From positions 72,052-136,051 of the forward strand of contig WTPW01001073.1 of assembly GCA_009809945.1 (NCBI GenBank): a DNA stretch of 64,000 nt. Reading direction: 5' to 3'. Position numbers and translations under genes: made by a program. Shown here in pieces: positions 1 through 12,252 of the stretch (position 1 is its first letter; every line of letters begins with the position of its first letter). This DNA comes from Gigaspora margarita (taxonomy: Eukaryota; Glomeromycota; Glomeromycetes; Diversisporales; Gigasporaceae). The notes under the pieces were generated by a model. The model made no database searches and was not told the DNA's origin. It saw nothing but the letters and a program-made list of their open reading frames with translations.

Positions 1-43
<43 letters not shown>
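1..43. repeat. poly-A tract at window edge
   Basis: An uninterrupted run of A opens the window. It could be the 3' tail of a retroposon lying outside the window, but nothing to its left is visible. The following 240 bases (44-282) hold no gene that I can recognise. Confidence 0.6.
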
Positions 44-45
<2 letters not shown>

Positions 46-282
46 TAATAAGATTAACCGGGAACCGGGGCAATTGAAATCAAGCTTAGAAACTCACGCT
101 CTTTTAATAAATAGTTCTCCCAATATTCTAAATAAATACGTTCATTCTAAACCTTTCGAAACTTTAATGATTGTGGTCCAGTAGCTAAATTGGCATATGA
201 GTTTTGGAAGTCTCTCCCAAGGCCTCAACACCTGCTGCCGAAAACAATAATCACATGATCTCCGTAATCGGTTAGTTGCAAC

Positions 283-978
283 CAGTGTTTCAGCCGAAAC
301 TTCCCCACAGTCCGAAACTTCCGAAATTGCCTAAATTTCCGAAATGGGCGAAGCCTCCGAAACTGGGCGAAATCGAAATTTCCAAAACCGCCGAAACGGG
401 GCGAAACCTTCCAAACTGGGCCAAACCCAACCTTCCGAAACTTCCGAAACTGTGTGAACTTTGCGAAACTTCCGAAACTTAGCAAATAAAAAAAAATAGT
501 AATAAAAAAGACGAATTTTTCGTGAATAAATAAAACCGGAATTCAAACTATTCAAACCTAGTGAATAAACAACGGTTTAAATGCAATGTATGCTCGTTTA
601 CGCTCGCTATTTCACGTGATGAGGACTCTCGTGATTTTATTTGCTAATGGTTTCTGAAGTCAGTGTCGGAAGTTTCGCTTTAACTCAAAAACTGGTAAAG
701 GCCACTTCTATTTATGCCATAAATCCGAATTTTAAGATCCTACCTATTTCTGAAATCCACTTTAGCATATCATTTATATGAAATTTAGTGGTTATTGGTT
801 TCGGAAATTTCGAAGTTACGCCAATTTCGGAAGTTTCGGAAGTTTCGCCCAGTTTCGGAAGTTTCGGAAGTTTCGCCCAGTTTCGGAAGTTTCGGAAGTT
901 TCGGATCTGGCGAAACTAGGTTTCGGAAGTTTCGGAAGTTTCGCCCGGCCGAAACCTAGAGTTTCAGCCGAAACACTG
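283..978. mobile_element. hAT-like foldback MITE with iterated CCGAAACTT arms
   Basis: The ends are CAGTGTTTC and its exact complement GAAACACTG. CAGTG-type ends are typical of hAT elements. The left arm (about 298-480) is a degenerate array of CCGAAACTT units. The right arm (about 797-965) is the same array inverted, CGGAAGTTT. The roughly 300-base centre is ordinary AT-rich DNA. No transposase is present, so it is non-autonomous. The 8 bases on each side (275-282 and 979-986) agree at only about half their positions, so a target duplication is not proven. The short open frames in the arms are by-products of the 9-base periodicity. Confidence 0.6.
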
Positions 979-1488
979 ATACTAACTAAAAATGGTAATG
1001 CTGACTGAAAATAGAATATATATATATAAACATAGAAATAATAAAAAAAATAAATAAAAATAGATATTGAGCACAGCCCAAATTTGGATTGAGCTAGGTC
1101 GAATTTGCCCATCACAACGTACGTACGTAATAGCATCTGTTGGAACGAAATCAAGTGAGAATACACAAACTCTATTGCCATCCATAATAATATTACTTCT
1201 TTTTGCTATTAATCGAAATAGAATTTTTTAAGTATAATCTTTTTTGTGTGAGTAATTTTAAAAGAAATTTTTAAAATAAACGAATTTCGAGCATGTTACT
1301 CTTGTACAAGAAAAAAAGTTACTCAAATTTATTATGTAATATGCATTGGCGAATCGAAGTCTGGTACAATTAAATTAATCCTGCCTTGTGGTATTTGAGA
1401 AATTATTCATTTTTTGAACTAAGTAAAATATGCCCTCTGAATTATACAAATTAATTTAATATGAATTCTTTTCAAAAAAGTTCAATAT
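979..1488. other. AT-rich 5' flank of kelch gene 1, no gene seen
   Basis: The stretch between the foldback element and the kelch start codon contains no supported gene. It must include the promoter of the kelch gene, but no specific motif stands out. Confidence 0.5.
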
Positions 1489-3118
1489 ATGTTTTTATCG
1501 TTATGTTTTGTGCTCTTTATTATTGTGTCTAGTCAAAATATTCCGGACCCACGGTACGCACAGGCTAGTGCATTAGTTGATGCTAAGTTATATTTCTTCG
1601 GAGGAAAACTAAAAAGTGGGTTTGTCACTAGTGGAGTATGGTATCTTGATTTAGAGAGTTTATCAAATGCAACTATGTATTCATGGCATCGAGGTCCTTC
1701 AATACCAGTAGCATACTATTCTGGTACTTCATGTGTCAGTGTTATTGACAATTCCACAGTTTTTTTGATTGGTGGAATTATGTACACTCCAGATACACCG
1801 AATCTAAATTTTGATTCAAAAATATATATTTTTGATCCGAATAAACCGCAATGGAACTTACCAAGGTTTATTAACGGAAATGTTAATTTTGTAATGCGTA
1901 ATAATATACAAGCCGTTATTAATAAAGATGATCGAATTTTTATTTATGGTGGTCAAAATTTTACGAGCAATAACAGTTCAAACACAATGTATAATGACGT
2001 GAATTTACTTTTTGCTACTGATCATAATAATATAATATGGGAAACGCTGTTAGATACTGATTCAACTTCTACCCCTTTGCCGCCTACGGGTATACCTCCT
2101 ACTGCTCATTTTATACAATATACTGCTACATTATTGTCAAATGGTCTTATTGTTTATATTGGTGGAATACAAGAAACGAAAGCAACATCTGCTGCTTTAA
2201 TTACTGAGGTGCGATATTATATATTATTTACATCATTTTTTCTATTATTTGGCTAATATAACTAATACAAATTGTAGCTTAAACTTTTTGATACGAATGC
2301 TTACTGGTGGTCTAGTCAGGTGAGAATATCGACCTAATAATTTTGTAATATAAACTTAAACATTGTACAAATTGTAAATGATTACACTTAAGAATGTTAA
2401 TGGCGATCCTATCGAGTCTCGTGCAGGACACACAGCTGTTTTAGGTATGCATATGGTATTATATAAGTTATATTTTTTAAGCACTAATAATAAGCAAATG
2501 CCAAATATTCATCAGCTCAAAATGGAATCATCATTATATACGGAGGTTATGCGAATAGAAATAATACTTTGTATAATAAAGTGACTCCTGATGTTGCAAA
2601 ATTAGATACAGCCACTTGGACATGGTCTGCTCCAACTATTTCTCAAGCAAATGCACCACCATTACACGCACTACATTCAGCAGTATTATATGGAAATTAC
2701 ATGATTGTCGCATTTGGTAATCATTTAATATCTCTTTTTTTATCTTTTGGACAATCACTAAATATTATATGGTTTAGGTCTGAATGTATCTGGGTCAACT
2801 GGGCTCATTCCAGATAATAATTCGTTAACAGTAAGTAATAATATTTACATCCTTGATATACAAAATTACAGCTGGGTTACTACGATTCCTGCCATCCCAA
2901 CTACTATTCCTGCCAGCACAACTACGATTCCTGCGGGAAATCAGTTACCTGATAATAGGATATTGCAGATTGAAATTGGTATTGGTGTAGGTGGTGCTAT
3001 TTTAGTTGAAATTTTATCTTTTTTTGGATATTGGTATTATCAAAGGCGACATCAAGATTTGAATAGTAATTATTTTATTTACAAGGGGGTTTATTTTGCA
3101 TTCATCTTAAGTTTTTAA
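1489..3118 (+). CDS. kelch-repeat membrane protein, 451 aa, five exons
   Basis: Predicted secreted or cell-surface beta-propeller protein anchored by one C-terminal helix; ligand unknown. I place exons at 1489-2208, 2278-2319, 2393-2444, 2516-2716 and 2778-3118. All introns are GT-AG and 51-73 nt long. The joined frame is 1356 nt with no internal stop. Residues 1-16 (MFLSLCFVLFIIVSSQ) form a signal peptide. Kelch blades are marked by repeated GG motifs (YFFGGK, VFLIGGI, IFIYGGQ, IVYIGGI, IIIYGG), each followed by a WYLDL- or TWTW-type segment. A Thr/Pro linker (TTIPAS repeats) precedes a transmembrane helix (IGIGVGGAILVEILSFFGYW) and a short basic tail beginning QRRHQD. The start is the first ATG before the signal peptide. 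A paralogue with the same exon plan lies at 13646-15333 on the other strand. Kelch assignment is firm; exact splice sites are by inspection. Confidence 0.85.
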
Positions 3119-3940
3119 TTATAGCTTGTAAAAATGTAAAATGAAATTATGATATTATGTATCTCTTCTGATCTCTAGGGTATTTTTAAAGCGGTAAACA
3201 TATCATTTTATCTGTTTGGTACCTACCGGTATGAATTCAATAATATCGTTATTAGAATCGTATATAAACAGATCGATAAGAGTAATTGCAGTAAATTATG
3301 TATTATAACGCTAGAAAAAACTAGAAAAGGAAATAACTTGGTGCATCGGATTTATGAGTAGAAAATTGGTTTAGATAATAAATTTATATGACTTATAATT
3401 TATTGTCTTATTTTAATATAATTAAGTAAAGACAGTTGAACTACGAAGAGATAAAATATAGCAATGTATGATCACGGATTAGGTTTAATAGAATGAACTA
3501 ATAAATATATATTTAAAGGTATTATTGATTATGGGCAATTATCATGAGCCAAATAAAGATCAAGGCAGGTCAAGTAAAATGTTAGTCGGTATGTATGTAT
3601 AATATCGTAAAAATAAATGCAAAAGGTCAATAACGCATATATAAATAATATTATGAAGAAATAAAAATTAGAGTATTTATACTTAGAAAAAATTTATCTG
3701 TCCATTGTAATACTGTAAAATTTGTTTTTAGGTATTTACGCAAATTTAACTCTATTGCTATCTATTTATTCGCATTAAATAAATATTTATTGTATTTTCA
3801 CCACAAGGACCAGCCATTAGAGAATAACTTTACAGTTTACCAATTAAACTAAATATAGCTACGTTCCTAACTCAAGTCTTGACTTCTAGTGATTTTAGAT
3901 CCCGATTACCTTTTAATTTCAATTAATTGTTTAATATTAT
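3119..3940. other. gene-free AT-rich stretch
   Basis: This is the 3' flank of kelch gene 1. I see no open frame, element end or clear repeat here. Confidence 0.45.
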
Positions 3941-3945
3941 GCATA

Positions 3946-5100
3946 CTTCATTTAAAAATTAGCCTAACAGAACCTGCTATAACCAAAGTTTTTGACACCT
4001 ACTATAATCTCAACAAACCTATAAAAGAACCTTTTGACAATGCTTAGTTTGACTTTAACAAAATGCAGAAAAATAAATTGGAAGTTCTACTTAAAGAAGT
4101 AATCACTGAATATGATACCCATGTACAAAAATTGGCCTCTAGAGAACAGAAACCCATCTAAAAACCCAGCAATAAAATTAATGTTAACAAGAATGAAAAA
4201 AAAGAATAATAAAGAGATAGTGAATAATTTAGAAGTACATCCAAAAAAAGAGAAGTTTAAACATGCTTGTAAAGTGTGAATAGAAAAGGTTAAGAAATTT
4301 CAAGGGATGGCCACGCAGAATAGAAAGAAAGTAGAAGGACTTACCATAAATTACTATAGAAAATATATCCCTTGATTGGTACCCCCTTGATTTATACTGG
4401 GTATAATTCAAGTTTACTACAATTTTATTGCCTATTTTGTGAAAAAAGCTAGTATAAACATGGTTTTCTATTTAGTTTAAGAAGTACCTGAGTATCTTAT
4501 ATTGTAATTTACAGTATTAAGAAAATAGTCAATAGAATATATGAGGCAGGATATAAATTAAAAGAAAAAGAAAAAAAAAGCAAAAACAAAAATAGAGCTC
4601 TTGTTGACTTACCCAAAGCTTACAGTAGCAATTTGTACTGAGAATGTAGAAGACAAAAAGGTTATCAAACTAAAAAGAAAATTAGTGAAGATGATCATTA
4701 AAGTAAGAGTAGGCTGCTAATTTGTGAAATACAGTTAGAGTGAATAACAAGAATAAAAAGAATAAACATTATACAGATAATAATTGCAATAGAACAATTG
4801 TTAGTAAAGAGAAAAATGGACCCTTTAGTGTATTGAATAAAAGAAAATTAGATCAAGATAAAGAAAAAAATTCTGTAAAGTACCTGTAAAAACAGAAGAA
4901 ATGGATGATAAAACAACTGTCAAAGCTAATGAAAATCATGAAAAAAAATAAATACAAAAGATGTACTAGTGAATTTTAAAGAATTCAAAGTAGAAACATT
5001 AGTTATAAAAATGATAAAAGTAATTATAATATAAAATATTAAATAGGGATGAGAGAGGAAGTATTAAAAGGGTAGTATAATAGTAAAAAAATCCTTAATG
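3946..5100 (+). pseudogene. decayed coding sequence, family not recognised
   Basis: Around 3946-4161 the plus strand reads as protein-like sequence, with segments such as KVFDTYYNLNKPIKEPFD and KLEVLLKEVITEYDTHVQKL. It is followed by about 900 bases of lysine/glutamate-rich remnants. A related remnant recurs at 6060-7000, where HDALVQMLAPKE matches YDTHVQKLASRE in pattern. The sequence is clearly broken in many places. Recurrence suggests a mobile or multicopy gene, but I do not recognise the family and see no long terminal repeats or inverted ends that belong to it. Confidence 0.4.
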
Positions 5101-5160
5101 AACACTTTTGGTTTAGACCCCTGGTGTAGTTCTCTAAGTCATGTTTGCAAATTATAGATA

Positions 5161-6048
5161 CTGTATTACCGCGAAATAATGCACACCAGCGCAGTGTTTT
5201 GATCACCTGCGCACTATTTTGAGTGCGTGCATATGCACTATTTTGAGGTAACCCAATTTTTTGTCCTGTACCGGCGCTGAAAATCTAAACCTTAATATAT
5301 ATATACAGTGATGTACATTGGACAAAATTGGACGTAAAAATACACCTTAAATCAGACTTTAATTCAATAATTAACTATGTATTAATGAATATTTTTTTGG
5401 ACCAAATTAAATTTTTAATATAACCACTTTTATAAATCAAATCCAATCATTAAATAGGCATTGGACATTGTAAATTTTCAATGTCCAAGTCCAATCAGAC
5501 CACTAAATTTTTTGGACATGACATCACTGTATATATATATATATATAGAGGAACAATTAACCTATTGTTGAACTTCTATATAGCAATAGTAAAAAGCTAA
5601 TTATTTATTTTTTAAAACCTGCACATATATAAAGCATCATCTGTAGATTTATGACCCTATTTTTCTTTGTTCTTTGGCATCATTACGCAGCACTCTAAAG
5701 CCATTATAGTTCTAACTTTAAAAAGGATGTGCATAAAACATTCATTTATTATCAAAAATTATATTCCAGTATTAAAATCAAAAGAATGGCCAGAACAATT
5801 TATTATCCTGCTAGGATAAGGGTAGTGACAATTGAATATTTAATAATAGTTATTCTTGAAGCAATTAAAGCTAAAAAGAATAAATATAAAGCATTTGTTG
5901 AACACTTTTATTCGATTATATAGTATTCTATATATGGTGCATGCTATTTCAGGACGCGCATGGGCATTATTTTGAAACCCAGTATTCTATTTTTAGGGGA
6001 TGTGATTTTCAAAATAACGCCTATGATTGTTATTTCATGGTAATACAG
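5161..6048. mobile_element. Tc1/mariner-like MITE, TA target site
   Basis: The ends CTGTATTACCGCGAAATAA and CTGTATTACCATGAAATAA are inverted repeats of each other, and both are flanked by TA (5159-5160 and 6049-6050). TA duplication points to the Tc1/mariner superfamily. The arms carry phrases like GCATATGCACTATTTTGAG, which recur inverted near 5940-6010. A smaller hAT-like MITE sits inside at 5306-5529. A 64-codon open frame at 5729-5923 has no recognisable content and is probably chance. Confidence 0.55.
5306..5529. mobile_element. hAT-like MITE with TTGGACA motifs, nested
   Basis: The element is 224 bp with CAGTGATGT ends in inverted orientation. It is flanked on both sides by TATATATA, which fits an 8-bp duplication but lies in TA microsatellite and so is ambiguous. 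TTGGACA and its complement TGTCCAA recur in both arms. The motif is related to that of the element at 49077-49331. It lies within the TA-flanked element 5161-6048 and is therefore the younger insertion. Confidence 0.6.
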
Positions 6049-6059
6049 TAAAAAGTTAA

Positions 6060-7000
6060 TAAATTTCAGTGGATAAAGAATAAATAATAAAGAAATCTAC
6101 CAAGACAAAACTTGCAAAAACATTAGAGAACCCTGCTAAACATGATGCTCTTGTGCAAATGTTGGCCCCTAAAGAAAGGACAAATTCAAGAACTATAAGG
6201 TAGAAATAATATAAAAAATGATAAATATGAAGAACCTACCTATTATTAAAAAGCACCTTAAATAGAAATGCTAATAGAATATATATAGTTAGATTCTATT
6301 ATAAAAAAAAAGTTAAGAATAAAAATAAGGAAACTAAAGTCAAAAGGAAGAAGAAGTGCACAATTTTTTACAAAACTCTGTTAATATAGATTGCACTAGT
6401 AGAATAAAATTAATTAAAGTGAAGATTGAGGATGACAACTCTGACAATTTTGATGATAGTGATGAAACAATAGTTAGGGTCTGGAGAAAAAAGCCCGAAA
6501 TAACCCAGAATTTTTGAAGGTTATAAATCAATGTTATACAATTGGTACTTAAACCAAAGTTAGTGTATATAATTAGTATGATAAATTCACTTTCAACAAG
6601 TGGGATCCATTTGTATTTCTCATGAGTCTGCTGCCAGCAGCAAGCCTTCAAAGTCAGGTGAGTCAGGCCTAGGCCCAGCCCAACCCGGCCCACTTCATCT
6701 GACTTTGAAGACTTGCTACTGGCAGCAGGCACGTGAGAGATACAAATGCAGCCCATTTGGTGAAAGTGAGTTTATTATACTAATTATATATACTAATTTT
6801 AGCTTAGGCACCATTTGTGTAATATTGTTTTTATAGGCTTCAAAAATTCAAAAATAAACCAGGCTTTTTTTTCTGGACCCTAACAATAGTGGAGAAAAAG
6901 AATAAAAAGGGACTTACCAAAAAGATAAATTTTGCTTATAAGAGGTAGATAAAGAAATTTGAAGAGTGTTAAAGGATGTGTAATAAAAAAGTAAAAGAAT
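6060..7000 (+). pseudogene. second decayed copy of the unidentified coding sequence
   Basis: Pieces read KKSTKTKLAKTLENPAK, HDALVQMLAPKE and, further on, VKIEDDNSDNFDDSDETIV followed by EKKNKKGLTKKINFAYKR. The acidic segment is interrupted by the MITE at 6475-6882; reading resumes directly after its target duplication. The remnant is lysine-rich and broken in several places. It resembles the remnant at 3946-5100. The family is unknown. Confidence 0.35.
6475..6882. mobile_element. hAT-like MITE, 8-bp TSD ACAATAGT
   Basis: The element is 408 bp and is bounded by a perfect direct repeat ACAATAGT (6467-6474 and 6883-6890). The ends are TAGGGTCTGGAGAAAAAAG and, inverted, TAGGGTCCAGAAAAAAAAG. The centre is a GC-rich hairpin (about 6600-6755) whose arms contain CTGCTGCCAGCAGCAAG and CTTGCTACTGGCAGCAG. 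No transposase is present. The 8-bp duplication and TAGGG ends place it with hAT elements. Confidence 0.75.
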
Positions 7001-8261
7001 AGCCTGAAAGAAACTTTGCCAAATTAAAGTTATACTAATGTTGGTAGCTATTACTAAAATAAAACTTGAGAATCTGTGGATTTGAGTAATACTAAAGGAA
7101 CAAATAAGGTTGAATATTGTTATTGGGATATAATTAAAGCAAAAAGAAATAAGATATTCAGATAGTATTTGGAAAAACCAAAGATAATTCTAATTACCAA
7201 TTCAACCCAGGTGGATTCTTAAATATACTGAAAATAAATTGATCTAAAATTTGCTCTTGGATCATGTTACCAAATAGAATTGAATTAGAAATGACCAAAA
7301 ATAATAGGCCTACTTACTACTAAGAAACTGTTAAAATATACAAAAAAAAACAAAAAACCCTATATGTTTGTATAGAACATATAAAATAAGTAGAGAAGAT
7401 TGTTAGCTCTGTCGATCTGGTTCCAAATTTATAGGTTACAAGATAGCTGCCTTGAGATATCAGATCTGCTATTTCTAGCAGATTAGCTAGTTATAGTGTA
7501 TCAAATTAACATTATAGAAACTAAAGTAAAGGCATAAATGATTGATTGAATAGTAATAGCATGAATCAAAGTAATAACATCAATAATAGATATAATATAA
7601 ACAATAGAACAAACACTTATAGCATAAGTGCTGCATTTTTAGTATAGAATATTTTATTATATAAAGATAATATTTACTACACTTTGTAGACATGTATGTT
7701 TGCCATGATATCTTAAATATATATTAAATAAAGAACACTCTAATTAATTCTGAAACCATATTATACTCTTTTGAATTACAAAATCATACTATAAACATAA
7801 ACCCTCTTGCTTGTATAAATACTAACAACTATGATAAACCACTTCACAATTCATATCTCTGTGCTTATGTAATTCTCTGTGAATTGTTGCTATATTAGGC
7901 TTAATTTCTAAAAGATTTTTGAAGATTAATACTGGACCCAAATCTGGATTTGGATCAATTTTGGTTTTTTTTGGATCAAATCCAGATTTTTAAAAAGATC
8001 TGTCTAATCTGATCCATACAGAATACTACCATATAGGTATGAAATAACATTTAGTGTGTATTTTTAAATTTTGGTCTAAATAAGTTTAATTTAGGCCAAA
8101 ATTCAAAATAACACTCCTGTGCATTATTTTACAACTATATAATAATAACTTTAGATAAAATTCACAGACTTTTTTGTAATTGTTATACAAAGTTACTTGT
8201 GTAATAGCACAAAGCAATCTTAATTTAAAAATTGAACAAATTTGAATTTTTTTAAAAAATA
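7001..8261. other. AT-rich stretch without a supported gene
   Basis: There are no credible genes here. Around 7925-8000 there is a small imperfect hairpin built on AATCTGGATTTGGATCAA and its complement. The 8050-8130 part resembles 48900-48950 (TTTAATTTAGG followed by AAATAAC), which likewise lies upstream of a TTAA-flanked MITE. Confidence 0.4.
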
Positions 8262-8627
8262 TTAAGGGTAGAGTACAACATCGATCATTTTCATATATAA
8301 TTGTCATACAAAATTTTTTATATAAAGGCAAAAATATGCCATTGATAAAGATTTTTGAGAACGTATTCAATTTTGACCAAAATTTTGTGGCATATAGGTC
8401 AAACCCTTCTATTTATAGTAGTGAAACTTTAAAGCCACAAATTATTTTAAAAAAATCTACTTGCATATATTGTCAATTTTCTTAGGACAATTGAGATTTT
8501 TTTAGATAGTACAATATTAATAATATACAATAACATATGATCACCTGATTTTAATTGAATGTTATTGTAAAAAAAAATTAGCAATGTGATCACTATTAAA
8601 ATGTAGATTGTTGTACTCTACCATTAA
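8262..8627. mobile_element. piggyBac-like MITE, TTAA target (copy 1)
   Basis: The element is bounded by TTAA on both sides (8262-8265 and 8624-8627). The inverted ends are GGGTAGAGTACAACATCGATC and TGGTAGAGTACAACA. TTAA duplication is the hallmark of piggyBac elements. Internal phrases, including CAATTTTGACCAAAATTT, AAACCCTTCTATTTATAGTAG and TTATTTTAAAAAAAT, recur in the copies at 26603-27127 and 49500-52493. An open frame on the minus strand (8086-8370) spans the element edge and is not credible. Confidence 0.6.
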
Positions 8628-8674
8628 ATCAAAAAATTATAAAAAATTTTTTTAGACAGATATTATATATATAT

Positions 8675-8928
8675 GGGTTAGGTGCTGGGAAAAGGGGCCA
8701 AATTGACAATTTTTTCAAAAGTAATTTTTTTATATAAATCAATTTAGAATGATATTAGGAACATTTTTTACTTAAAACTCATAAGTTGTTGTATTAATAA
8801 AATTTTGTATTGTAGCTATTTAAAGTTTGTATTTTCTTATAAGTTATTATAAGATTTACAATACAAAAATTGATTTTCTGAAGATCTTTTGTTTTGTCAA
8901 TTTGGTCCCTTTTCACAGCACCTAGCCC
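8675..8928. mobile_element. MITE with GGGTTAGGTGCTG ends
   Basis: The element is 254 bp with terminal inverted repeats of more than 30 bases. The left reads GGGTTAGGTGCTGGGAAAAG and the right, inverted, reads GGGCTAGGTGCTGTGAAAAG. Both continue into a CCAAATTGACAA segment. The flanks are AT-rich (ATATATAT and ATATTATC), so the duplication length is uncertain. It is non-coding. Confidence 0.6.
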
Positions 8929-9067
8929 ATATTATCTTATAAATTTACTATACTCAAAAATTTTAAACATGTTAATATAAATTTTGTTAAATTTGCTAAC
9001 TTTTAAATATACCAAAATAAAATATAAATCTATATTTATATATTATTTAGAATATTTTTAACTATAA

Positions 9068-10681
9068 CCAGTGGTGATTATCACACATTTTGTGTAATCA
9101 AAAATTTTTTAATTTTATTTATATGTATTATTTAAAAAATATATATAGCTAATTATATATATATAAACAATTTTAGATATAAAGTTATTAAATATATAGA
9201 ATTCACTTTATTTATTATTTATTGTTATTTAACTATTAATTTAATAAATACTGTAGTGCATTTTTAAGCACTCACTAAGTTGTTTACACTGCTTGCTTTT
9301 GCTTGCAGATAGGCAAACTACTTGCAATGCTTTTACTAATATAATACCAGTGTACCACTTGTATGCTTAGACAAGTTTTGTACTGTATTAATACTTATTA
9401 TAATTATTGCTTCTAACTAAAAGCATTCTCAAGCATCCTTCTTACAAATTCAATAAAGAATCTAATTAACTAGTTTGTTGAGTTCATTGATAGTAATGCT
9501 TGAAAACACTCTAAATCAATACTGGTAAAGTGAAATCAAATAAATGAATCATAACAGTAAACAATCTTATATTAACAATTGAATAAAAAAATTATACTGA
9601 TCATCAAGTCTATTATTTGGTAAGTTCTCTATAGTTACTTCATGCAGATGCATCATTTGGTTTGATTTCTAATGATTTATTCAAATCTACAAATGATTCT
9701 TCAAATCTGCTCAAGATAATCCAAATTTTCTTGATTTATTTAAATCTACAAGTGAACTTTCTATTCTTTTAATAAAATACATTATTCAGGAATAGAGATT
9801 TATAGAAGTAAAATGAATAGTATAGTTTAATAGCCATGTTCGATAGTTCGTGTATATAGGTATGTACTTGATCTCTTATATTTTGCTTGCTAACATAATT
9901 GTAAATCTGCTTTTATGGAGATTATTTTGTAAACTATGTTTTGTATGCCAGAAGCATTCATCAAAAAAATGAGCCAAAACAACTGTGCCAAAATTATCCT
10001 ATTACAAATAAGCTTCATGCTAAAACTTACCATAACCTTTGATGACAACTTTTCCAATATGAAAAAAACATATTGAAATCACTAATTTTAATTAAAAATT
10101 GAGCAACAAGTTACATTGGTCTAACATGAAAAGCACCGTATGAGAATTCATCTACAAAATGACAACTTACTCCAATAAAAAAAACATTAGAATTACCCTA
10201 ACTTTAATAAAATAAAGCAGCAACAGTGACACGCCAACTATTAATATAATTCCAAAAATGACGCATCAAACTAATAACAACACTTTCTAAAGTAACACAT
10301 TATATTAAAGATGATACCTTAGAAAAAGCACTAAAGTAGACAACTTCAGACAAGGCTAGAAAAGATAATTCCAATGATGAAGAAACACAGGAAAGGATGA
10401 CTTCACTGGTAAAAGAAGTGAAATTGATGATGCCTCTAATGACGAAGAACCAGAAAGGATGACTTCAACAAAAAAGCACCAGAAAGGACAACTCCAATAA
10501 CAAAGAAGCACTGGAGAGTTGATTCCAATGACAAAAGAAGCACCTAATGGGGTGATTCAAGCAACTATAAAAATTAGTATGTCTCTAAAAGTATGAAAAG
10601 TATGCAAATAAAATTTAATAATACTTATCTGTTATATATGATATAAGTATGTTGTGTAACTGATAGTGATGATCACCACCA
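9068..10681. mobile_element. 1.6-kb non-coding element with GTGGTGAT ends (copy 1)
   Basis: The left end reads CCAGTGGTGATTATCAC and the right end, inverted, CTGGTGGTGATCATCAC. The interior has a CTTGC/TTGCA-rich segment near 9290-9330. It also has an array of imperfect roughly 40-45 base units around 10140-10560 built on CCAATGACGAAGAAGCACC-like text. A second copy with the same end sequence and the same order of parts lies at 60785-62182. No target duplication is clear, so the class is open. Confidence 0.45.
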
Positions 10682-10789
10682 GTTATTTTAGCTGTTAATT
10701 ATATTTCTATTATTTAAATTTAATTTAAAGTTAATAAGAAAAATTTCAAAATTTAAATTTTATAACTGTACTAAATTCAGTATTTTATA

Positions 10790-11660
10790 CTAAATTTAGC
10801 ATAACAAACAGACCGCCATTAATTTAATTTTTTTATATTAATTTTTTTTTTATATTTAATTTTTTTTATATTTGATTTTTTATTTTGTATTTAGTTTTTT
10901 TCATATTTAATATATTGTTTTTATATTTAATAGTTAATTGTTTTTATATTTAGCTGTTAATTATTTTCGTATTTATTATTAATTTTTTTTTATATTAACA
11001 GTTATTTTTTCTTATTTAATATTTTTCATATTAACAGTTAATTTTTTTTCATATTTAATTTTTTTTCATATTTGTTTTTTTATAAAACTTACTCTCATTA
11101 TAATGAAGTCTCCGGGCAAAAAAAAAAATCTTCGCTATAGCTTATATTGAGAGGATACAATATGTACTTCACTATGTCGAGTTGAAGTTTAATATTTTGG
11201 CATTCAAAAATTCTTCGCTATATTGAATCTTTACTATAATAAGGGTTTTCTATAAAAGTGCGAGCTGTATTTAATTTTTCTTTTTCTTTTTTATATTTTA
11301 ATTTTTTTTTTATATTTATTTTTTTTCATAATTTTTTTTTGGTTTTATATTTTTTTTGGCTTATTATTTTTTTTTTTTGGTTTTATTTTTATTTTTGGTT
11401 TTACTTTTTTCATATTTAATTTATTTTTATATTTAAATTTTTTTTTTTTATATTTAATTTTGTTTCATATTTAATTTTTTTTCGCGTTTAATTTTTTTTA
11501 TATTTAATATTTTTATATTTAAATTAATTTTTTTTGTCTTTAAATTAATTTTTTCAACTTAAATTAAGTTTTATTTTTCATATAAATTAATTAATTTTTT
11601 ATTTTTCGTATTTAAAATAACTTTTTATTTTTTTTTATTTAAATTACTTTCACTAACAAA
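10790..11660. repeat. T-rich low-complexity tract (TTTTATATTTAAT)n
   Basis: Nearly 900 bases of irregular TATTTAATTTTTTT repeats are interrupted by the small inverted-repeat element at 11086-11256. The complementary A-rich version (AAATTAAATATAAAA) follows the related element at about 62200-62400, so the two are probably parts of the same repeat. Confidence 0.6.
11086..11256. mobile_element. small inverted-repeat element, possible mariner type
   Basis: The left reads ACTCTCATTATAATGAAGTC. The right, inverted, reads ACCCTTATTATAGTAAAGATT. TA flanks are possible. The centre contains repeated CTTCGCTATA and CTTCACTATG words. The call rests on the imperfect arms alone. Confidence 0.35.
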
Positions 11661-12252
11661 AAAAAATATAGGTGGAATGAGCTTGATACATCTTAGTGAT
11701 TATGTTCGAAGCAATACAAAAGTTTTATTTTGTAATAGTAAATTTTTATATCTTACATTTAAAAATTACATAGGAATTATATAATATTTCTTGTTATAAT
11801 TGTTGTAAACTTTTGTGAAAAACTTTGAATTCTCAAGAAAATAAGGAAATTTTTAAAAACATTTTAGTTTGCATGAAAAAATATTCAAACAACTTAAATA
11901 TTTAAAATGCATTTGTTTTTCTCGATCTCGATATGCTAAGGGTAGCATGATTTACTTTATCCAATTGTAAATAGTATATCATGCGTCCAATCAGAACTTG
12001 GGGGAATTAGGCTCCCCGAATTTTTCGCACGTTTGCCAGGTTTAACTTGGTAGAATATTTTTCCTCTAGACTTTCCCTTTTGCGGTTTTTTTTTTGCACA
12101 ACTGTAGCGCATATCGCCTAACTATTTCACGATCAGGTATAGCGATAACAAACGGCAAGAACGATTTAAACTATAGGACTGATTGGATTATCTATGCAAA
12201 AATCGATAATATTTTTTGGATTTTGTTTCTTTTTTATTAGAAATCGTTCGAA

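Noticed and set aside
283-978. CRISPR-like array from the regularly repeated CCGAAACTT words
   Set aside because: Units are contiguous and degenerate with no unique spacers, are mirrored in the second arm, and the sequence is eukaryotic. They are foldback arms.
6340-6836. Open frames on both strands across the 6475-6882 MITE as genes
   Set aside because: Both frames read through the GC-rich hairpin of the MITE and encode mirror-related peptides, so they are by-products of the inverted repeat.
7405-7470. tRNA-like stretch TCTGTCGATCTGGTTCC
   Set aside because: It has only a vague B-box resemblance, no A box at proper distance, and no cloverleaf that I could draw.
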